This document shows positions 1 through 11,016 of a stretch of 64,000 nucleotides of DNA, piece by piece (the stretch's first letter is position 1; each line of letters begins with the position of its first letter). The notes beneath the pieces are model-generated. The model did not search any database, had not been told where the DNA came from, and worked only from the letters and a program-made list of their open reading frames with translations. The stretch comes from Palaemon carinicauda (lineage: Eukaryota; Arthropoda; Malacostraca; Decapoda; Palaemonidae), in assembly GCF_036898095.1 (NCBI RefSeq), contig NC_090729.1, positions 81,261,071 through 81,325,070 of the forward strand, written 5' to 3'. The position numbers and the translations under genes are program-made.

Positions 1-2178
1 TATTCCTCAAGTTATTATGATTGGGGCATTTGGTCAACAAATGCCTCACTATTAGAGGTACTAAACAGTCTTCACAATACGGTTGGTGTTGGCCCTTCAG
101 CAAAAACTTGTGTGTCAACCGAGTGTGACCAATATGGAGACGACAAAGAGAAGTCTCCCATTTTTGGGGCATCATGTTATACCTCCAAGGAGATATGGCA
201 TTTGTTACTTCTCTCATTTTATTGCCATCTAGACTATCCCAGTGCTGTTGCCATTTATTACAAAGCAATTTCTTGATGTTAGGTAGAAAATCATTACACG
301 GAATGGGATATCTTCTTGGCAGCAACTCGGATGCAGCATTCGTTGCCAGTGAATCTGCCTTCTCATTCCCAGACACTCCTACATATGCTGGAACCCAACA
401 AAATATAACTGTTATACCTCTCCGTTCAATAATAAAAAGCCATTCTAAAATCTTTAAAACTAGAGGGTTGCTAGAATTAAAAACTTCTAAAGCTTGAAGG
501 ACACTCCTTGCATCACTAAAAATTGTAAAATTACCCTCCTTCTCCAATGCTATTTTCTCAATAGCAGTTAATATGCCATACAGTTCAACAGTAAATATGG
601 AAGCTGTTAGAGGAAGTGCACCTCTACTATTAAAATCATTACTATGTACCCAAATCCAATGCCAGCATCAGATTTGAAGCCATCAGTATATATAAAAGTC
701 GATCCTTTATGTTCAACATGTTCCATAAAAAGAGACCTGGCTTCTAGGTCAGTCATATTCTTCTTAACTCCAATAAAGTATTTACAAAAAGATATCTCTG
801 ATAATTTCCATGGAGGCATTGATGATACCCTGAATGGAAGTACCTTACTTCTAATTATATCCCGACTGTTTAATAATCGTTTCACCCGAAAGCCATAAGG
901 TTGAGGAGATTTTGGGTGCAATTCAAAGTATGATGTGTTTTACAAGGCTTGCAGTCTGAAAGGCTAAAGAGTTAGGGAGTCTTTGCAATCTAAACCAATA
1001 CCGAATAATAGAAGACATTCGGTAAAGGTCTAGAGGTAACTCTCCAGCATCAACAAGGAGACTTGGGATAGGCGAGGTTCTAAATGCTCCTGTAGACAAT
1101 CTAATACCAGCATGATGTATTGAGTCTAATATTTTCAACCGTCTTGGGGTGGCTGAAGAGTATATTTCACATCCATAACTAATTTTGGAAAAAATCAAGG
1201 CCTTGTATAATTTTAAAATAGTCTTGCCGTCTGGCCCCCATGATGTATGGGACAATACTTTTAAGCTATTCAGAGCCTCAAGACATTTAGCTTTTAATGC
1301 TTTTAAGTGAGAAACCCATGTAAGCCTACAATCAAATATCAAACCTAAAAATTTAGCTTCACTTGCACATGGTATCCGTTGACATTTAATGTATATATCT
1401 GGGTCTGGATGTACTCCCCGGATACGACAAAAACGGACAATGATAGTTTTACTTGTTGAGAACTTAAATCCATTCATGTCAGCCCACTGGATAATTTTGT
1501 CAATAGAGAGTTGTATTTTTCTCTCAACCATTGCCATTCTAGTTCCAGCAAATGATATTGAGAGATCATCCACAAATAATATTGAGAAAACATCTTGGGG
1601 AATGACTGAGGATATCCCATTAATTGCTAGTGCAAATAGGGTTATACTCAGCACACTCCCCTGAGAAACTCTTTCTTCCTGACACTTACTCTCTGATAGA
1701 GTTTCCCCCACTCTCACTTGAAAAACTCTATGCGAAAGAAATGACTGAATAAATAGTGGTAGTTCTCCTTTTAATCCTAGTTCATGAATTGTTTTGAGTA
1801 TACCATATCTCCATGTGGTATCATATGCCTTTTCAAGGTAAAAAAAAAAAATGTCACATGGTGCTGATTGGAAGCAAAGGCTTCACAAATAGAGGACTTA
1901 ACACATCAGTTGTTGGGTGCATTTTTCTGAATCCACATTGAATCAGTAATAAAATACCCTTCTTTTCAAGGTACCACATCAACCTTGCATGACCATCTTC
2001 TCCATGATTTTACATAAACAAGAAGTCAATGCAATAGGTCGATAGTTTGCTGCTAAAAACTTGTCCTTACCGGGTTTTAAAAAGGCTAAAATAATGGCTA
2101 GTTCCCAAACACTTGGGTAACTATGATCATGCCCTATTCTATTAATAATACTTAAAATAAATAACTTTGTATTAAAAT
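1..2178 (-). pseudogene. NL1 ORF2 3' part: reverse transcriptase, RNase H, Zn tail
   Basis: Seen: 2178-1979 holds the RT entry motif with AFLKPGKDK and NYRPIALTS. 1717-923 holds the catalytic core with SQGSVLS and FVDDLSIS, followed by the thumb region. 921-607 gives the RNase H start (FIYTDGFKSDAGIGFG). Around 390-300 the late RNase H motif reads WVPAYVGVSGNEKAD, where the usual His is Tyr. Near 120-20 a terminal CEDCLVPLIVRHLLTKC motif (C-x2-C-x7-H-x4-C) follows. The reading frame is broken between 1717 and 1979, next to an 11-base A run near 1845, and again between the RT and RNase H blocks. Known: the FVDD and TDG aspartates are catalytic. Inference: a dead ORF2 that once reverse-transcribed its own RNA. 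Confidence 0.85.
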
Positions 2179-2384
2179 ATGACAAATTCGAAGATAATTT
2201 GTATTTTTCCTAACCATACAAACCTTAGCTATTTACAAAGGGTATTACTTTTAGCGCAGCTGAAATGACGAGCCAATAGTTTTTAACGAGGGTTAATTAC
2301 CCCCTCGCTAGTTAGCAGGGGGTGGGGAAGGGTAGCTTGCTACCCCTCCCCCCTCCACACACCGGTGACTTGCTTCACTTCACT
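2179..2384. repeat. A1 left inverted terminal repeat
   Basis: The block from about 2235 to 2384 is the reverse complement of 10528-10680, with shared landmarks such as the ACCGGTG core, a pyrimidine/purine tract around the GGTAGCTTGCTACC palindrome and TTTTTAACGAGGG. The outermost ~55 bp (ATGACAAATTCG onward) differ from the right tip, and that tip is matched instead by the internal complementary region. The same terminal-repeat sequence recurs at 18940-19123, 25310-25524, 27470-27669 and 44575-44777. Confidence 0.9.
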
Positions 2385-2431
2385 TAGAGGTAGGACTTGA
2401 CTTGGGGGTCAGGGATGGCGGGCACATATGT

Positions 2432-2531
2432 GTAAATAGCTAAGGTTTGTATGGTTAGGAAAAATACAAATTATCTTCGAATTTGTCATTTGTTCCGTAA
2501 CCGAAATACAAACCACGCTATTTACAAAGGG
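2432..2531. repeat. A1 internal complementary region (circle junction)
   Basis: 2432-2486 is the reverse complement of the left tip (2181-2237), and 2487-2531 is the reverse complement of the right tip (10667-10711), so the two element ends sit fused back to back here. Known: in DIRS elements this region templates completion of the ends and reproduces the circular-intermediate junction. The junction reads GACAAATTTGT-like sequence around a shared AT dinucleotide. Confidence 0.9.
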
Positions 2532-3006
2532 TGACTTACCCCATAGGAAGGGTGGAAAGTCCCCAGCCTTACTGACTTCGGCTTGCCCGGGGGCTCGATC
2601 CCTCAGTGAGCAGCACTAGAGAGAGGGAGCCCCTGTACCTCACAGGTTCCTAGCATCGCTAGGAACGAGTGGCCTACATAAGCAGTGTGAGGAGGAGAGT
2701 GTGACTCGTCCTATGAAGTTGACCTTGAGACCTTCAGATAGGAATTCTAGGATAGGACGTTCCCCATACCACCTCGTCAGGGTATGGGAGACGCAACAGT
2801 ATTAAGCTTAATACTAGGAGCACAAAGAAGCATGGGTTACCTGCAGAGGTCGAGGTCAGCTATGCGAGGACCAGGATGCTGCTTCCCCAAGAGAGGGGAG
2901 AATGAAGAAAGAAGTAAGGGTCAGACATACTCTTTCATTCACGCAGACTAAGACCGGGTAACTACGCCCTCAACCTACTGCTACTTGTCCAAAAAGGAGC
3001 CTGAGG

Positions 3007-4192
3007 TTAGACCAGCTGTTGTGCAGCCACCACAGGGCCGATAGAGAACGTATCGAGGCTCCTGTGGGTCACGTCTTGCAGGTAGTGGGCTGTGAAGGTC
3101 GTTTGACGCTTCCAGACCCCAGCTGGAAGTACCTGCGTCACAGAGAAGTTTCTCTTGAAGGCCAGGGATGTAGCAATACCCCTGACATCGTGGGCCCGAG
3201 GGCGACGTGACGGAGGAGGGTCAGGATTCAGGGCATGGTGGATAACCCTTCGAATCCAAGCTGAGATGGTGGTCCTGGTGACCCTCCTCTTTGTCCTGCC
3301 TGTGCTCACAAACAAAGCTCGCACATGCAGACGGACTGCAGCCGTTCTCTTCAAGTAGTACCTCAGACACCTCACTGGGCATAGTAGCAGCTGGTCTGGG
3401 TCGTTTGTTACAGAACGGAGACTCGCGATCCTGAAAGAGTCGAACCGAGGATCTGGCACTCCAGGATTCTGAGTCTTGGCCACAAACTCAGGGACGAACC
3501 TGAACGTTACCTCCCCCCATCCCCTTGAATGGGCGATGTCGTACGAGAGACCATGAAGTTCACTAACTCGCTTGGCCGAGGCCAAGGCGAGTAGGAAAGC
3601 CGTCTTCCAAGACAGGTGGCGATCGGAGGCCTGGCGTAATGGCTCGAAGGGAGGACTCTTGAGAGACCTGAGGACTCGAACCACGTTCCAAGGAGGGGGT
3701 CTCACTTCCGACTGGGGGCAGGTAAGCTCATAGCTACGTATGAGTAAAGAGAGTTCTAGCGACGAAGAAATATCCACGCCCTTCAATCTGAAGGCCAAGC
3801 TTAAGGCTAAGCGATAGCCTTTCACCGCCGAGACAGAAAGGCGCATTTCTTCTCGCAGATACACAAGGAAGTCCGCTATTGCTGGAATAGTGGCATCGAG
3901 TGGAGAGAGACCCCTTCCACGACACCAACCACAAAACTCTCCACTTCGCTTGGTAGACTCCCTCAGAGGACCTTCGCAGGTGCCGAGACATTCTCTCCGC
4001 AACCTGTTGCGAAAAGCCTCTCTCCGCGAGGAGACGCTGGATAGTCTCCAGGCGTGAAGCCGAAGCGAGGCTACGGCCCTGTGAGGGACACCGGAGTGGG
4101 ATTGTCTGAGAAGCTCGTGTCGTGGAGGAAGCTCCCTTGGGAGTTCCGTCAGGAGTTGCAGAAGGTCCGGAAACAATTCCGCGTGATGCCAT
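3007..4192 (-). pseudogene. A1 tyrosine recombinase (YR), one frameshift
   Basis: Role: integrates the circular cDNA by Tyr-mediated strand exchange. Seen: the start at 4192 (MASRGIVSG) is chosen because family B has MASGRSQ at the same place, overlapping the end of pol. The N-terminal SAM-like part includes TIQRLLAERGFS and VYQAKWRVLW. Near 3935 the frame changes and continues as GWCRGRGLSPLDA through IADFLVYLREE, the catalytic Arg in ASAKRVSEL, the HDVR box and the nucleophile in FTAHYLQDV, ending at 3007. R, H-x-x-R and Y are all present, so the lesion is one indel. The ORF reading 4923-3007 is therefore an artificial fusion of RNase H with the recombinase core. Confidence 0.85.
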
Positions 4193-6261
4193 AGCGGAGC
4201 TACTAGAGTCATGGAACAGTTGACCGATAGTCTGGTCCTGTTGAGCACCCTTCTCATCAGACAGAATGGTGGGAAGGCGTACACGTCGATGTTGTCCCAC
4301 CGTTGCTGGAAAGCATCTTGCCAGAGTGCCTTGGGGTCCGGGACTGGTGAACAGTACAGGGGCAGCTTGAAGTTCAAGGCTGTCGCGAACAAGTCCACCG
4401 TCGGGGAACCCCACAAAGTCAGGACTTTGTTGGCTATCTGAGGATCCAAAGACCACTCGGTACTCACTATCTGCGAAGCCCTGCTCAGACTGTCGGCGAG
4501 CACATTCCTCTTGCCAGGAATGAAGCGAGCTGATAGTGTTATCGAGTGGGTTTCGGTCCACCTCAGAGTCTCTACTGCAAGATGGGATAGCTGTTGCGAA
4601 AAAGTGCCTCCCTGCTTGTTGATATAAGCCACTACCGTGGTGTTGTCGCTCATCACCACCACGGAGTGACCCGCCAGGGACCGTTGGAACTGCTGAAGAG
4701 CCAGAAAGACGGCCTTCAATTCTAGCAGGTTGATGTGTAGGCACTTTTCTGATTCTGACCAAAGGCCTGAGGCCCTCTGGTTCAGAACGTGCGGCCCCCA
4801 CCCTTCTTTTGACGCGTCCAAAAACAGAGTCAATTCCGGAGGGAGGACGAGAAGACTCACTCCCTTCCGCAGGTTCTCGTCGGCCAGCCACCACCGCAAG
4901 TCCGTCTGTTCCAGAGACCCCATTGGGATCAGAATGTCCGGGGAATCGGATCCTTGATTCCACCGGGACTTGAGCCGCCATTAAAGGGATCTCATCCTGA
5001 GGCGGCTGTTTGGAACCAGACGGGCCAGGGAGGATAGGTGGCCTAAGAGACGCAACCACGATTGGGCGGGGAGTTCTTTTCGCCTGAGGAAAGGCTCCGC
5101 CACCCTCCTCAGCCTTGCTATCCGGTCGTCTGATGGAAAGGCTTTGTGGAGATTGGTGTCTATTAGCATGCCTAGATAAACCAGTCGTTGGGACGGCTGC
5201 AGAGAGGACTTCTAGAGGTTTACCACGATCCCCAGATCCTGACAAAGATCCAGAAGCCTGTCTCGGTGCCGAAGAAGGGTCGACTCCGAGTCTGCTAGGA
5301 TCAGCCAATCGTCTAGGTAACGAAGGAGACGAATGCCGTTCCTGTGCACCCAAGATGAAATCAGGGTGAACACTCTGGTGAACACCTGAGGAGCTGTGGA
5401 GAGACCGAAACACAGCACCTTGAACTGGTAGATCTTGTTGTCTAGGCAGAATCTCAGGTACTTCCTGGAAGACGGATGGATTGGGATCTGGAAGTACGCG
5501 TCCTTTAGATCCAGTGTACACATGAAGTCTTGTGGTCTCACCGCAAGTCTGACCGTGTCCGCTGTCTCCATGCTGAACCGGATTTGTTTGACAAACCTGT
5601 TCAGAGCTGAGAGATCGATGACGGGTCTCCAGCCTCCAGTAGCTTTCTTTACAAGAAAGAGTCGACTGAAAAAGCCTGGGGAGCCGTCCACGACCTCCTG
5701 GAGAGCACCCTTCTCGAACATGGTCTCGACTTCGGCCTGAAGGGCCAGCCCCTTTGCCGATCCCATGGCATAGGAGCTCAACGACACTGGATTCGCTGTC
5801 AGGGGAGGTTGAGATGACGTGAACGGGACGCGATAACCTTGGCCGATCACTGAGACCGTCCAAGCATCGGCCCCGTGTTGCTGCCACCTGCGGACGCAAC
5901 GCTGAAGGCATCCCCCCACAGGTGGACACGAAGGGGGACTGCCACCCCTAGGGCTTGCGGCCGCGGCCGCCACCCCTAGGAGTCTTGCCTCCCCTGGAGG
6001 AATTACCGCCCCTCTTGACCTTGGCTGGAAAGGGCTGGGGCTTAGACACCACTTTCTTAGCTGCCGGTGCCTGTTTGGGAGCCTTACGAGGCTGTTGCTG
6101 CTGTTGTGGCAGGGCTGGAGGCTTATAGGGCCGAGTTGTAAGGGCCCTGTGGAGGAGGGAGTCCGTGCTGGATTTCCTCCACCTCTCAGCCGTTCGCTCC
6201 AAGTCTTGAGGCTCAAACAGGCTCTCCCCCAGAAGGGAAGCATGTCGGAGCCTACACACAT
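3935..6261 (-). pseudogene. A1 pol: reverse transcriptase, RNase H, methyltransferase-like region
   Basis: Seen: one frame carries the RT with TGGWRPVIDLSALN, CTLDLKDAYF, CFGLSTAP and YLDDWLIL; RNase H with LFLDASKEGWG, LLELKAV, VMSDNTT and NVLADSLSR; then TVDLFAT, LYCSPVPDP and YAFPPF, the segment matching the Dam-methyltransferase-like part of DIRS pol proteins. Two stops interrupt the same frame: TAG at 5212-5214 just after the YLDD core (VVNL-stop-KSSL) and TAA at 4981-4983 between RT and RNase H. Catalytic aspartates are kept. It overlaps the gag end (5948-6261) and the YR start. The methyltransferase identity is from family knowledge and weaker than RT and RNase H. Confidence 0.88.
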
Positions 6262-7663
6262 CTACGGCGGGGACCTTCGGATGGAATCTCTCGGACACAG
6301 CATCGCGACGCTTCAACACCGAGTTGGCCCACAGGGTGGTAACCTGGTGCGCCAAAAACTCGATGGAGCGGGTGCCCGAGAGCAAGAAGGTCTCTAGGGC
6401 CTTCCTATTGGTCTCCTTGGACAAGTCCTCCGATCGCAATAGGATGCCCAGAGATCCTAGCCAGAAGTCCAGCCACGAAGTGGCCTGCATGGCACACTTA
6501 GCGACCTTCTCGTGGTTAAGGATCTCTGCCGCCGAGAACGACACCTGCCGGGCAGAGAGTTTCTCCAGAGGAACTCCCTTCGCCAGCTCCTCCACAGAGT
6601 GATGGAGAGGAAGACCGAGGTTGTGCTCACCCAGGATCTCGAAATACCTCCTCTGCTGAAGGCGAGGAGGAGGGATAAGCTTGTTCCCGGCAGTGGAACG
6701 ACTGGAGGAGGCAAGAAGTGCAAGCTGAGCGTTGGCCCTAGCTCTGGCACTCTTCAGCCCTCGAGACCAGGGCAGAGCTGCACTGGTCTTAGGGGCCTTC
6801 CGAACGTCAAACACTTCATCCAGAATCATGTCTTTGCCTTCACGGGGGGCGATGACTGGATCCGTAAGTCTGTTAAGTGTCCTTATCAGGCTTAGGACCT
6901 GCCAGAAGGCATGTTCGGACTCTTGCTGTTCTCCTCCCTGCGGGCTGGCAGCTAAGTCTCCTGCCCCAGGAATCTCTTCCTGGGGTGATACGTGGACATT
7001 CCCCTGGGTAGTCGTGGGTTCCTGACGAATCCTTGCAGAGGATTTAGGGACGGTCTTGGAATCCTTGGGTTCCCTCCTGGGAGGGATACAGGATCCCAAC
7101 AACGAGGTTCGAGGGGCCCCTTCCTCACGAGATGATTCTCCTGCCTGTAGCGAAGTCTCCCCCCCTGGTGCCGAGGGGAAGACTACCGCCCCACTGGACT
7201 CACCTGAGGACGGAAAGGCCTCGTCCACGGGAGGAGAGTACACTCGTGCAGGAGAAGGGACCTTCGAGACCGACCTCTTGGGAACCAACTTCGCCCTAGG
7301 GGAAGTCACCACGAAGTCCACTCCTCTCTTTCTCTTCAGCATAGGAGAGACAGCCGCTGGTTTGTCACCCTGGCCGGAGAGTGCTGGTTTCATAACCCTC
7401 ACTAACGCCCGTGCCAGCGGACCAAACCAAGTCTGCTGCTCCAAGGACACAGAGTCCGAAATCCTCGCTAAAGAGAAAGGGATCGGGCGATCCTTAGGAG
7501 TGGACACGACGGTACCTGCCTGAAAAGAAGGTGGGGAAGAATGCTGTACTGACCTGTCTTCGTCCTGCACTACCAACCTGTGCTTGGATGGAGGTGATCC
7601 CGAGTGCCGTCTAGGAGCACGCGTCCCTGCTGCTACCACCGGCTGTGGAATTCGCCGCGAACG

Positions 7664-8205
7664 ATGGTCGCGCGAGGGCGGATGGTCGCGCGAGGGCGGA
7701 TGGTCGCGCGAGGGCGGATGGTCGCGCGAGGGCGGATGGTCGCGCGAGGGCGGATGGTCGCGCGAGGGCGGATGGTCGCGCGAGGGCGGATGGTCGCGCG
7801 AGGGCGGATGGTCGCGCGAGGGCGGATGGTCGCGCGAGGGCGGATGGTCGCGCGAGGGCGGATGGTCGCGCGAGGGCGGATGGTCGCGCGAGGGCGGATG
7901 GTCGCGCGAGGGCGGATGGTCGCGCGAGGGCGGATGGTCGCGCGAGGGCGGATGGTCGCGCGAGGGCGGATGGTCGCGCGAGGGCGGATGGTCGCGCGAG
8001 GGCGGATGGTCGCGCGAGGGCGGATGGTCGCGCGAGGGCGGATGGTCGCGCGAGGGCGGATGGTCGCGCGAGGGCGGATGGTCGCGCGAGGGCGGATGGT
8101 CGCGCGAGGGCGGATGGTCGCGCGAGGGCGGATGGTCGCGCGAGGGCGGATGGTCGCGCGAGGGCGGATGGTCGCGCGAGGGCGGATGGTCGCGCGAGGG
8201 CGAAT
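7664..8205. repeat. 18 bp minisatellite inside A1 gag, about 30 copies
   Basis: The unit GGATGGTCGCGCGAGGGC repeats nearly perfectly for about 540 bp. On the minus strand it encodes six-residue repeats: PPSRDH in the gag frame, RPRATI and ALARPS in the other two. The array decays into related GC-rich units up to about 8400. Near-identical units indicate recent expansion or homogenisation. Confidence 0.95.
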
Positions 8206-8219
8206 GGTTGCACGGGAGT

Positions 8220-9360
8220 GCGGGCGAGCGATCGCGCGGGCGCACAGGCGAGCGGTCGCGTGGGCGCGCAGGCGAGCGATCGCGCGGGCGCGCTGGCGAG
8301 CGATCGCGCGGGCGCGCTGGCGAGCGATCGCGCGGGTGCGCGGGCGCGCAGGCGAGCGATCGCGCGGGCGCGCAGGCGAGTGGGCGCGAGGGTGGGCAGG
8401 TAAATGAACACGTGTCCGAGGCGACGAACGCAAGCGTTGGCGCGACGGCGAGGGATCGTGCTGCCGCGTAGGTGAGGAAGATCGCTGGCGCTGTAGATCC
8501 ACAGGCGATCGATGACGAGCTGGTGAGTGCAGTCGCTCAAGTTGGCGATGGCGCGATGTGGTATGTCGACGCACTGGTGTGCGATGATGAGCAGCATGCG
8601 CAGGTGAATGACCGCGTAATGGTAAACGATGGCAAGCAGCATGCACAGGTGAATGATCGCGTGATAGGGTGCGATGGTGATCAGCATCCGCAGGAGGGCG
8701 ATCGTTCAGGGTTGTGCGATGAGGAGCAGCATGCATAAGCGGGCGATCGTTCAGGGTTGTGCGATGGCGAGCAGCATGCGCAGGTGAATGATCGCGTGAT
8801 GGGGTGCGATGGTGATCAGCATCCGCAGGAGGGCGATCGTTCAGGGTTGTGCGATGAGGAGCAGCATGCGTAAGTGGGCGATCGTGCAGGGTCGTGCGAT
8901 GGCGAGCAGCATGCGCAGGAGGGCGATCGTGCAATGGCGAGCGATGGCGCGTAGGTGATCGCTGGCGAGCTGGTGATCGCTGGCGAGCAGAAGGTCGACG
9001 CGTGTCCTGTGAGAGGACAGGTGGTGCGGCGCGTTCACGAGCAGGAACGGGAAGATCGCTGGCGCGTTGGCGAACATGTGTTTCTGACACACGCGCAGCA
9101 CGATGTTGCGTAGCCACAGGACCAGGCAGATGGTGAGCAGGGAGTTCAGCAGGAACTAAAGGGTGGTCAGAGACCGCAGGGCGATGGTCCTCAAATGAGC
9201 GCTGATGCTCGGAAGAGAGCTGACGAGCAGGAGAGCGCTGGCGAGGGGGGCGAACATCAGGAGAGAGCCGACGAGCAGGAGATCGCTGGCGAACAGGTGA
9301 GCGCTGGCGAGCAGGAGAGCGCTGGCGAGCAGGAGAGCGCTTGTGCGCTAGCACTGCTCG
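8220..9360. repeat. Degenerate GC-rich repeats in A1 gag
   Basis: Imperfect units built on GGCGAGCGATCGCGCGGGCG (8220-8390), then longer units around GCGATGGCGAGCAGCATGCG (8590-8960), then GCTGGCGAGCAGGAGAGC (9220-9350). On the gag strand these spell basic Arg/Ser/His/Pro-rich sequence. Similar degenerate arrays occupy the same position in the other family A copies (15640-16700, 23200-24100, 32440-33360). Confidence 0.75.
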
Positions 9361-10527
9361 CGTAAGGGAAGAATCCCTTAGCCCCGAAGGGACCGTTGCC
9401 CGTCGGGTGACGAGTTCTCCAGAAGGCGAAGATCCGGCAGGAGATGGTGAGCGGTCTGCAGAGAGGTTCAAGGAGGGCGGAGCAATAGGTTGAGGCTGAC
9501 GAGGAGAGTCCCCCCCGGAGGACGAAGACCCAAAAAGGCGTCTCTTAGTCCCCCTGTAAGGGGAAGGGAGGCCCTTGTGGTGTAGAGGGCGGTGAGCCTT
9601 ACGGCGGAGGCGGCCTCGGGGGAGATCGTCGGGACCATCGGTCCTCCGAAGGGGAGTCTCCGTCAAAACACTTCCCTCAGAAGGAAGCTGAGCAGCAGTC
9701 GAGACCGAAGGACTCACTTCCCCCTTCGAAGGATGTACGGAAGGAGGAGGAGAGCCTTGAGCACCATCACCAGCAACAGCACCTGCGGCGGAAGGCCCAG
9801 CCTCGTCGGAGGCCTCTGTCACCACGACGTCGACAATAGACAGAGGGTCTACCTCTGCTACCACCGGCGACTGCTTAACAGCGGCCCCCAACGAGACAAG
9901 GTCAATAAGAGCGACCCTGGAGGGCAAGCCCTTAAGCCCCAGGGACAACCAAATCTGTAAAAGATCATCACTGGATAAGGCATTATCATTACCAATAACC
10001 TCCCCCGGAGGAGGAGGGGGAACCGCCTCGCTATGGGAGGCGACGTCCTCTCCCCCCACCGAAGGTAGGGAAACAGAACAAGGGCCTGCGCTCCCACTCG
10101 GACGACTCTCCTTAGGAGGCGGCCGAGGGGGAGCTTCGGAGGAGGTTTGGGCGGCGGAATTAGAGTCCCGAGAACCTTCCTCCTTCAAGGCTAACCCCGG
10201 AGGAGAACGGTCTCTCTTGGACTTCTTCTTACGCCGACGACCAAACCTCTCCCACTGGGAGGCAGACCACTCCCTGCACTCACGGCACGTTATCCTGGTC
10301 ACACCGTCGGCCCCGACATTGAGGGCAGAGGGTGTGTGGATCCGTATTAACGTCCGACATGAAAGTCCCACAAGGACGGCCGGCAACTCCAGGGCATGTA
10401 CGCATAGTAAAGAAAAAAACTGAAGGTCAACTTCCAACCAACACACACGCTGAAAAGAAAAAGCAGAAAATTAAAGGCTGTCACGAAGGCAATGAGCAGA
10501 CACGTCTGATCACCGCCGAGCCAAAAG

Positions 10528-10711
10528 TGAAGTGAAGCAAGTCACCGGTGTGTGGAGGGGGGAGGGGTAGCAAGCTACCCTTCCCCACCCACCGCTAACT
10601 AGCGCTGGGGTAATTAACCCTCGTTAAAAACTATTGGCTCGTCATTTCAGCTGCGCTAAAAGTAATACCCTTGGTAAATAGCGTGGTTTGTATTTCGGTT
10701 ACGGAACAAAT
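10528..10711. repeat. A1 right inverted terminal repeat (5' end of the element)
   Basis: Reverse complement of 2235-2384 over most of its length, ending in the tip GGTTACGGAACAAAT that is duplicated in the internal complementary region. Transcription of DIRS elements starts in this repeat, so the promoter should be here, but I see no diagnostic box. Confidence 0.88.
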
Positions 10712-10995
10712 ACATGTTTAACCATTGCATATGGAATTCCATCGGGTCCAGGGGCTGTATCGTTGCAAGTAGCGAGTGCGGAATCAAGTTCTCTTTCAGT
10801 AAAAGGAGAATTATACGATTCTTCTCTTCCTGTTGCAAAATTTAAAATTTTCTTTTCTTCAATGCTCCTGTACTGGTGACCAGGAGCTGCTACACTCTTG
10901 CACGATACATTTGAAAACTGGTCAGCCAGGGTATTGCTAACTTCATTTTCTTCAGTCACATATTTCGCCCTCAAACCCTGACAGTTCCATTGCAA
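10712..10995 (-). pseudogene. NL1 ORF2 5' part with endonuclease deleted
   Basis: Seen: the frame opens with the endonuclease start motif MQWNCQGLRAKY and jumps directly to VTEENEVSNTLADQF, which in copy NL2 lies about 1.1 kb further on, just ahead of the RT. It continues to TAPGPDGIPYAMVKH, the normal pre-RT segment, and is then cut by DIRS element A1. The catalytic body of the apurinic-like endonuclease is gone. In NL2 the two deletion endpoints share the short sequence CATA, suggesting a microhomology-mediated loss. The remnant can have no nicking activity. Confidence 0.82.
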
Positions 10996-11016
10996 AATGG
11001 AGGAGAAAACTATGGA

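Larger units (their letters stand above)
5948..10405 (-). pseudogene. A1 gag-like protein with SR-type repeat domain
   Basis: Seen: the start at 10405 (MRTCPG) is chosen because the copy at 25214 and family B share its Cys/His module: DPHTLCPQCRGRRC followed by CREC. In A1 one base is missing near 10286, shifting the frame. Then comes a Ser/Pro/Arg-rich stretch (RQRSPARQRSPVRQRSP) and the 18 bp minisatellite at 7664-8205, which is open in several frames. A structured C-terminal domain (about 7000-6060, including LEKLSARQVSFSAAEIL) and an Arg/Gly-rich end (GGKTPRGGGRGRKP) follow. The phase changes once more inside the repeat region (near 8250). Role: inferred RNA-binding capsid-like protein, since DIRS elements place gag here. 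No clear sequence match to retroviral capsid. Confidence 0.75.
2179..10711 (-). mobile_element. DIRS-type tyrosine-recombinase retrotransposon A1 (family A)
   Basis: Seen: inverted terminal repeats at 2179-2384 and 10528-10711, an internal complementary region at 2432-2531, and on the minus strand gag (10405-5948), RT/RNase H (6261 to about 3935) and tyrosine recombinase (4192-3007), overlapping in different frames. Flanks belong to the same non-LTR element, and comparison with the homologous site near 28680 shows no target-site duplication. Known: terminal inverted repeats plus an internal region complementary to both tips, a YR instead of an integrase, and no duplication define DIRS elements. 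Lesions are few: one base lost in the gag N-terminus, a gag phase change in the repeat region, two in-frame stops in pol and one frameshift in YR. Confidence 0.93.

Noticed and set aside
3734..5929. 731-codon minus-strand open frame across A1 pol
   Set aside because: Only its last part (from 4192) is real, as the recombinase N-terminus. The rest is the shadow of RT/RNase H in a GC-rich region.
7664..8205. CRISPR-like regular repeat
   Set aside because: Units are contiguous with no spacers, and the host is eukaryotic.
7584..8471. Long plus-strand frames made of six-residue repeats
   Set aside because: By-products of the stop-free 18 bp minisatellite; the gag frame is on the minus strand.
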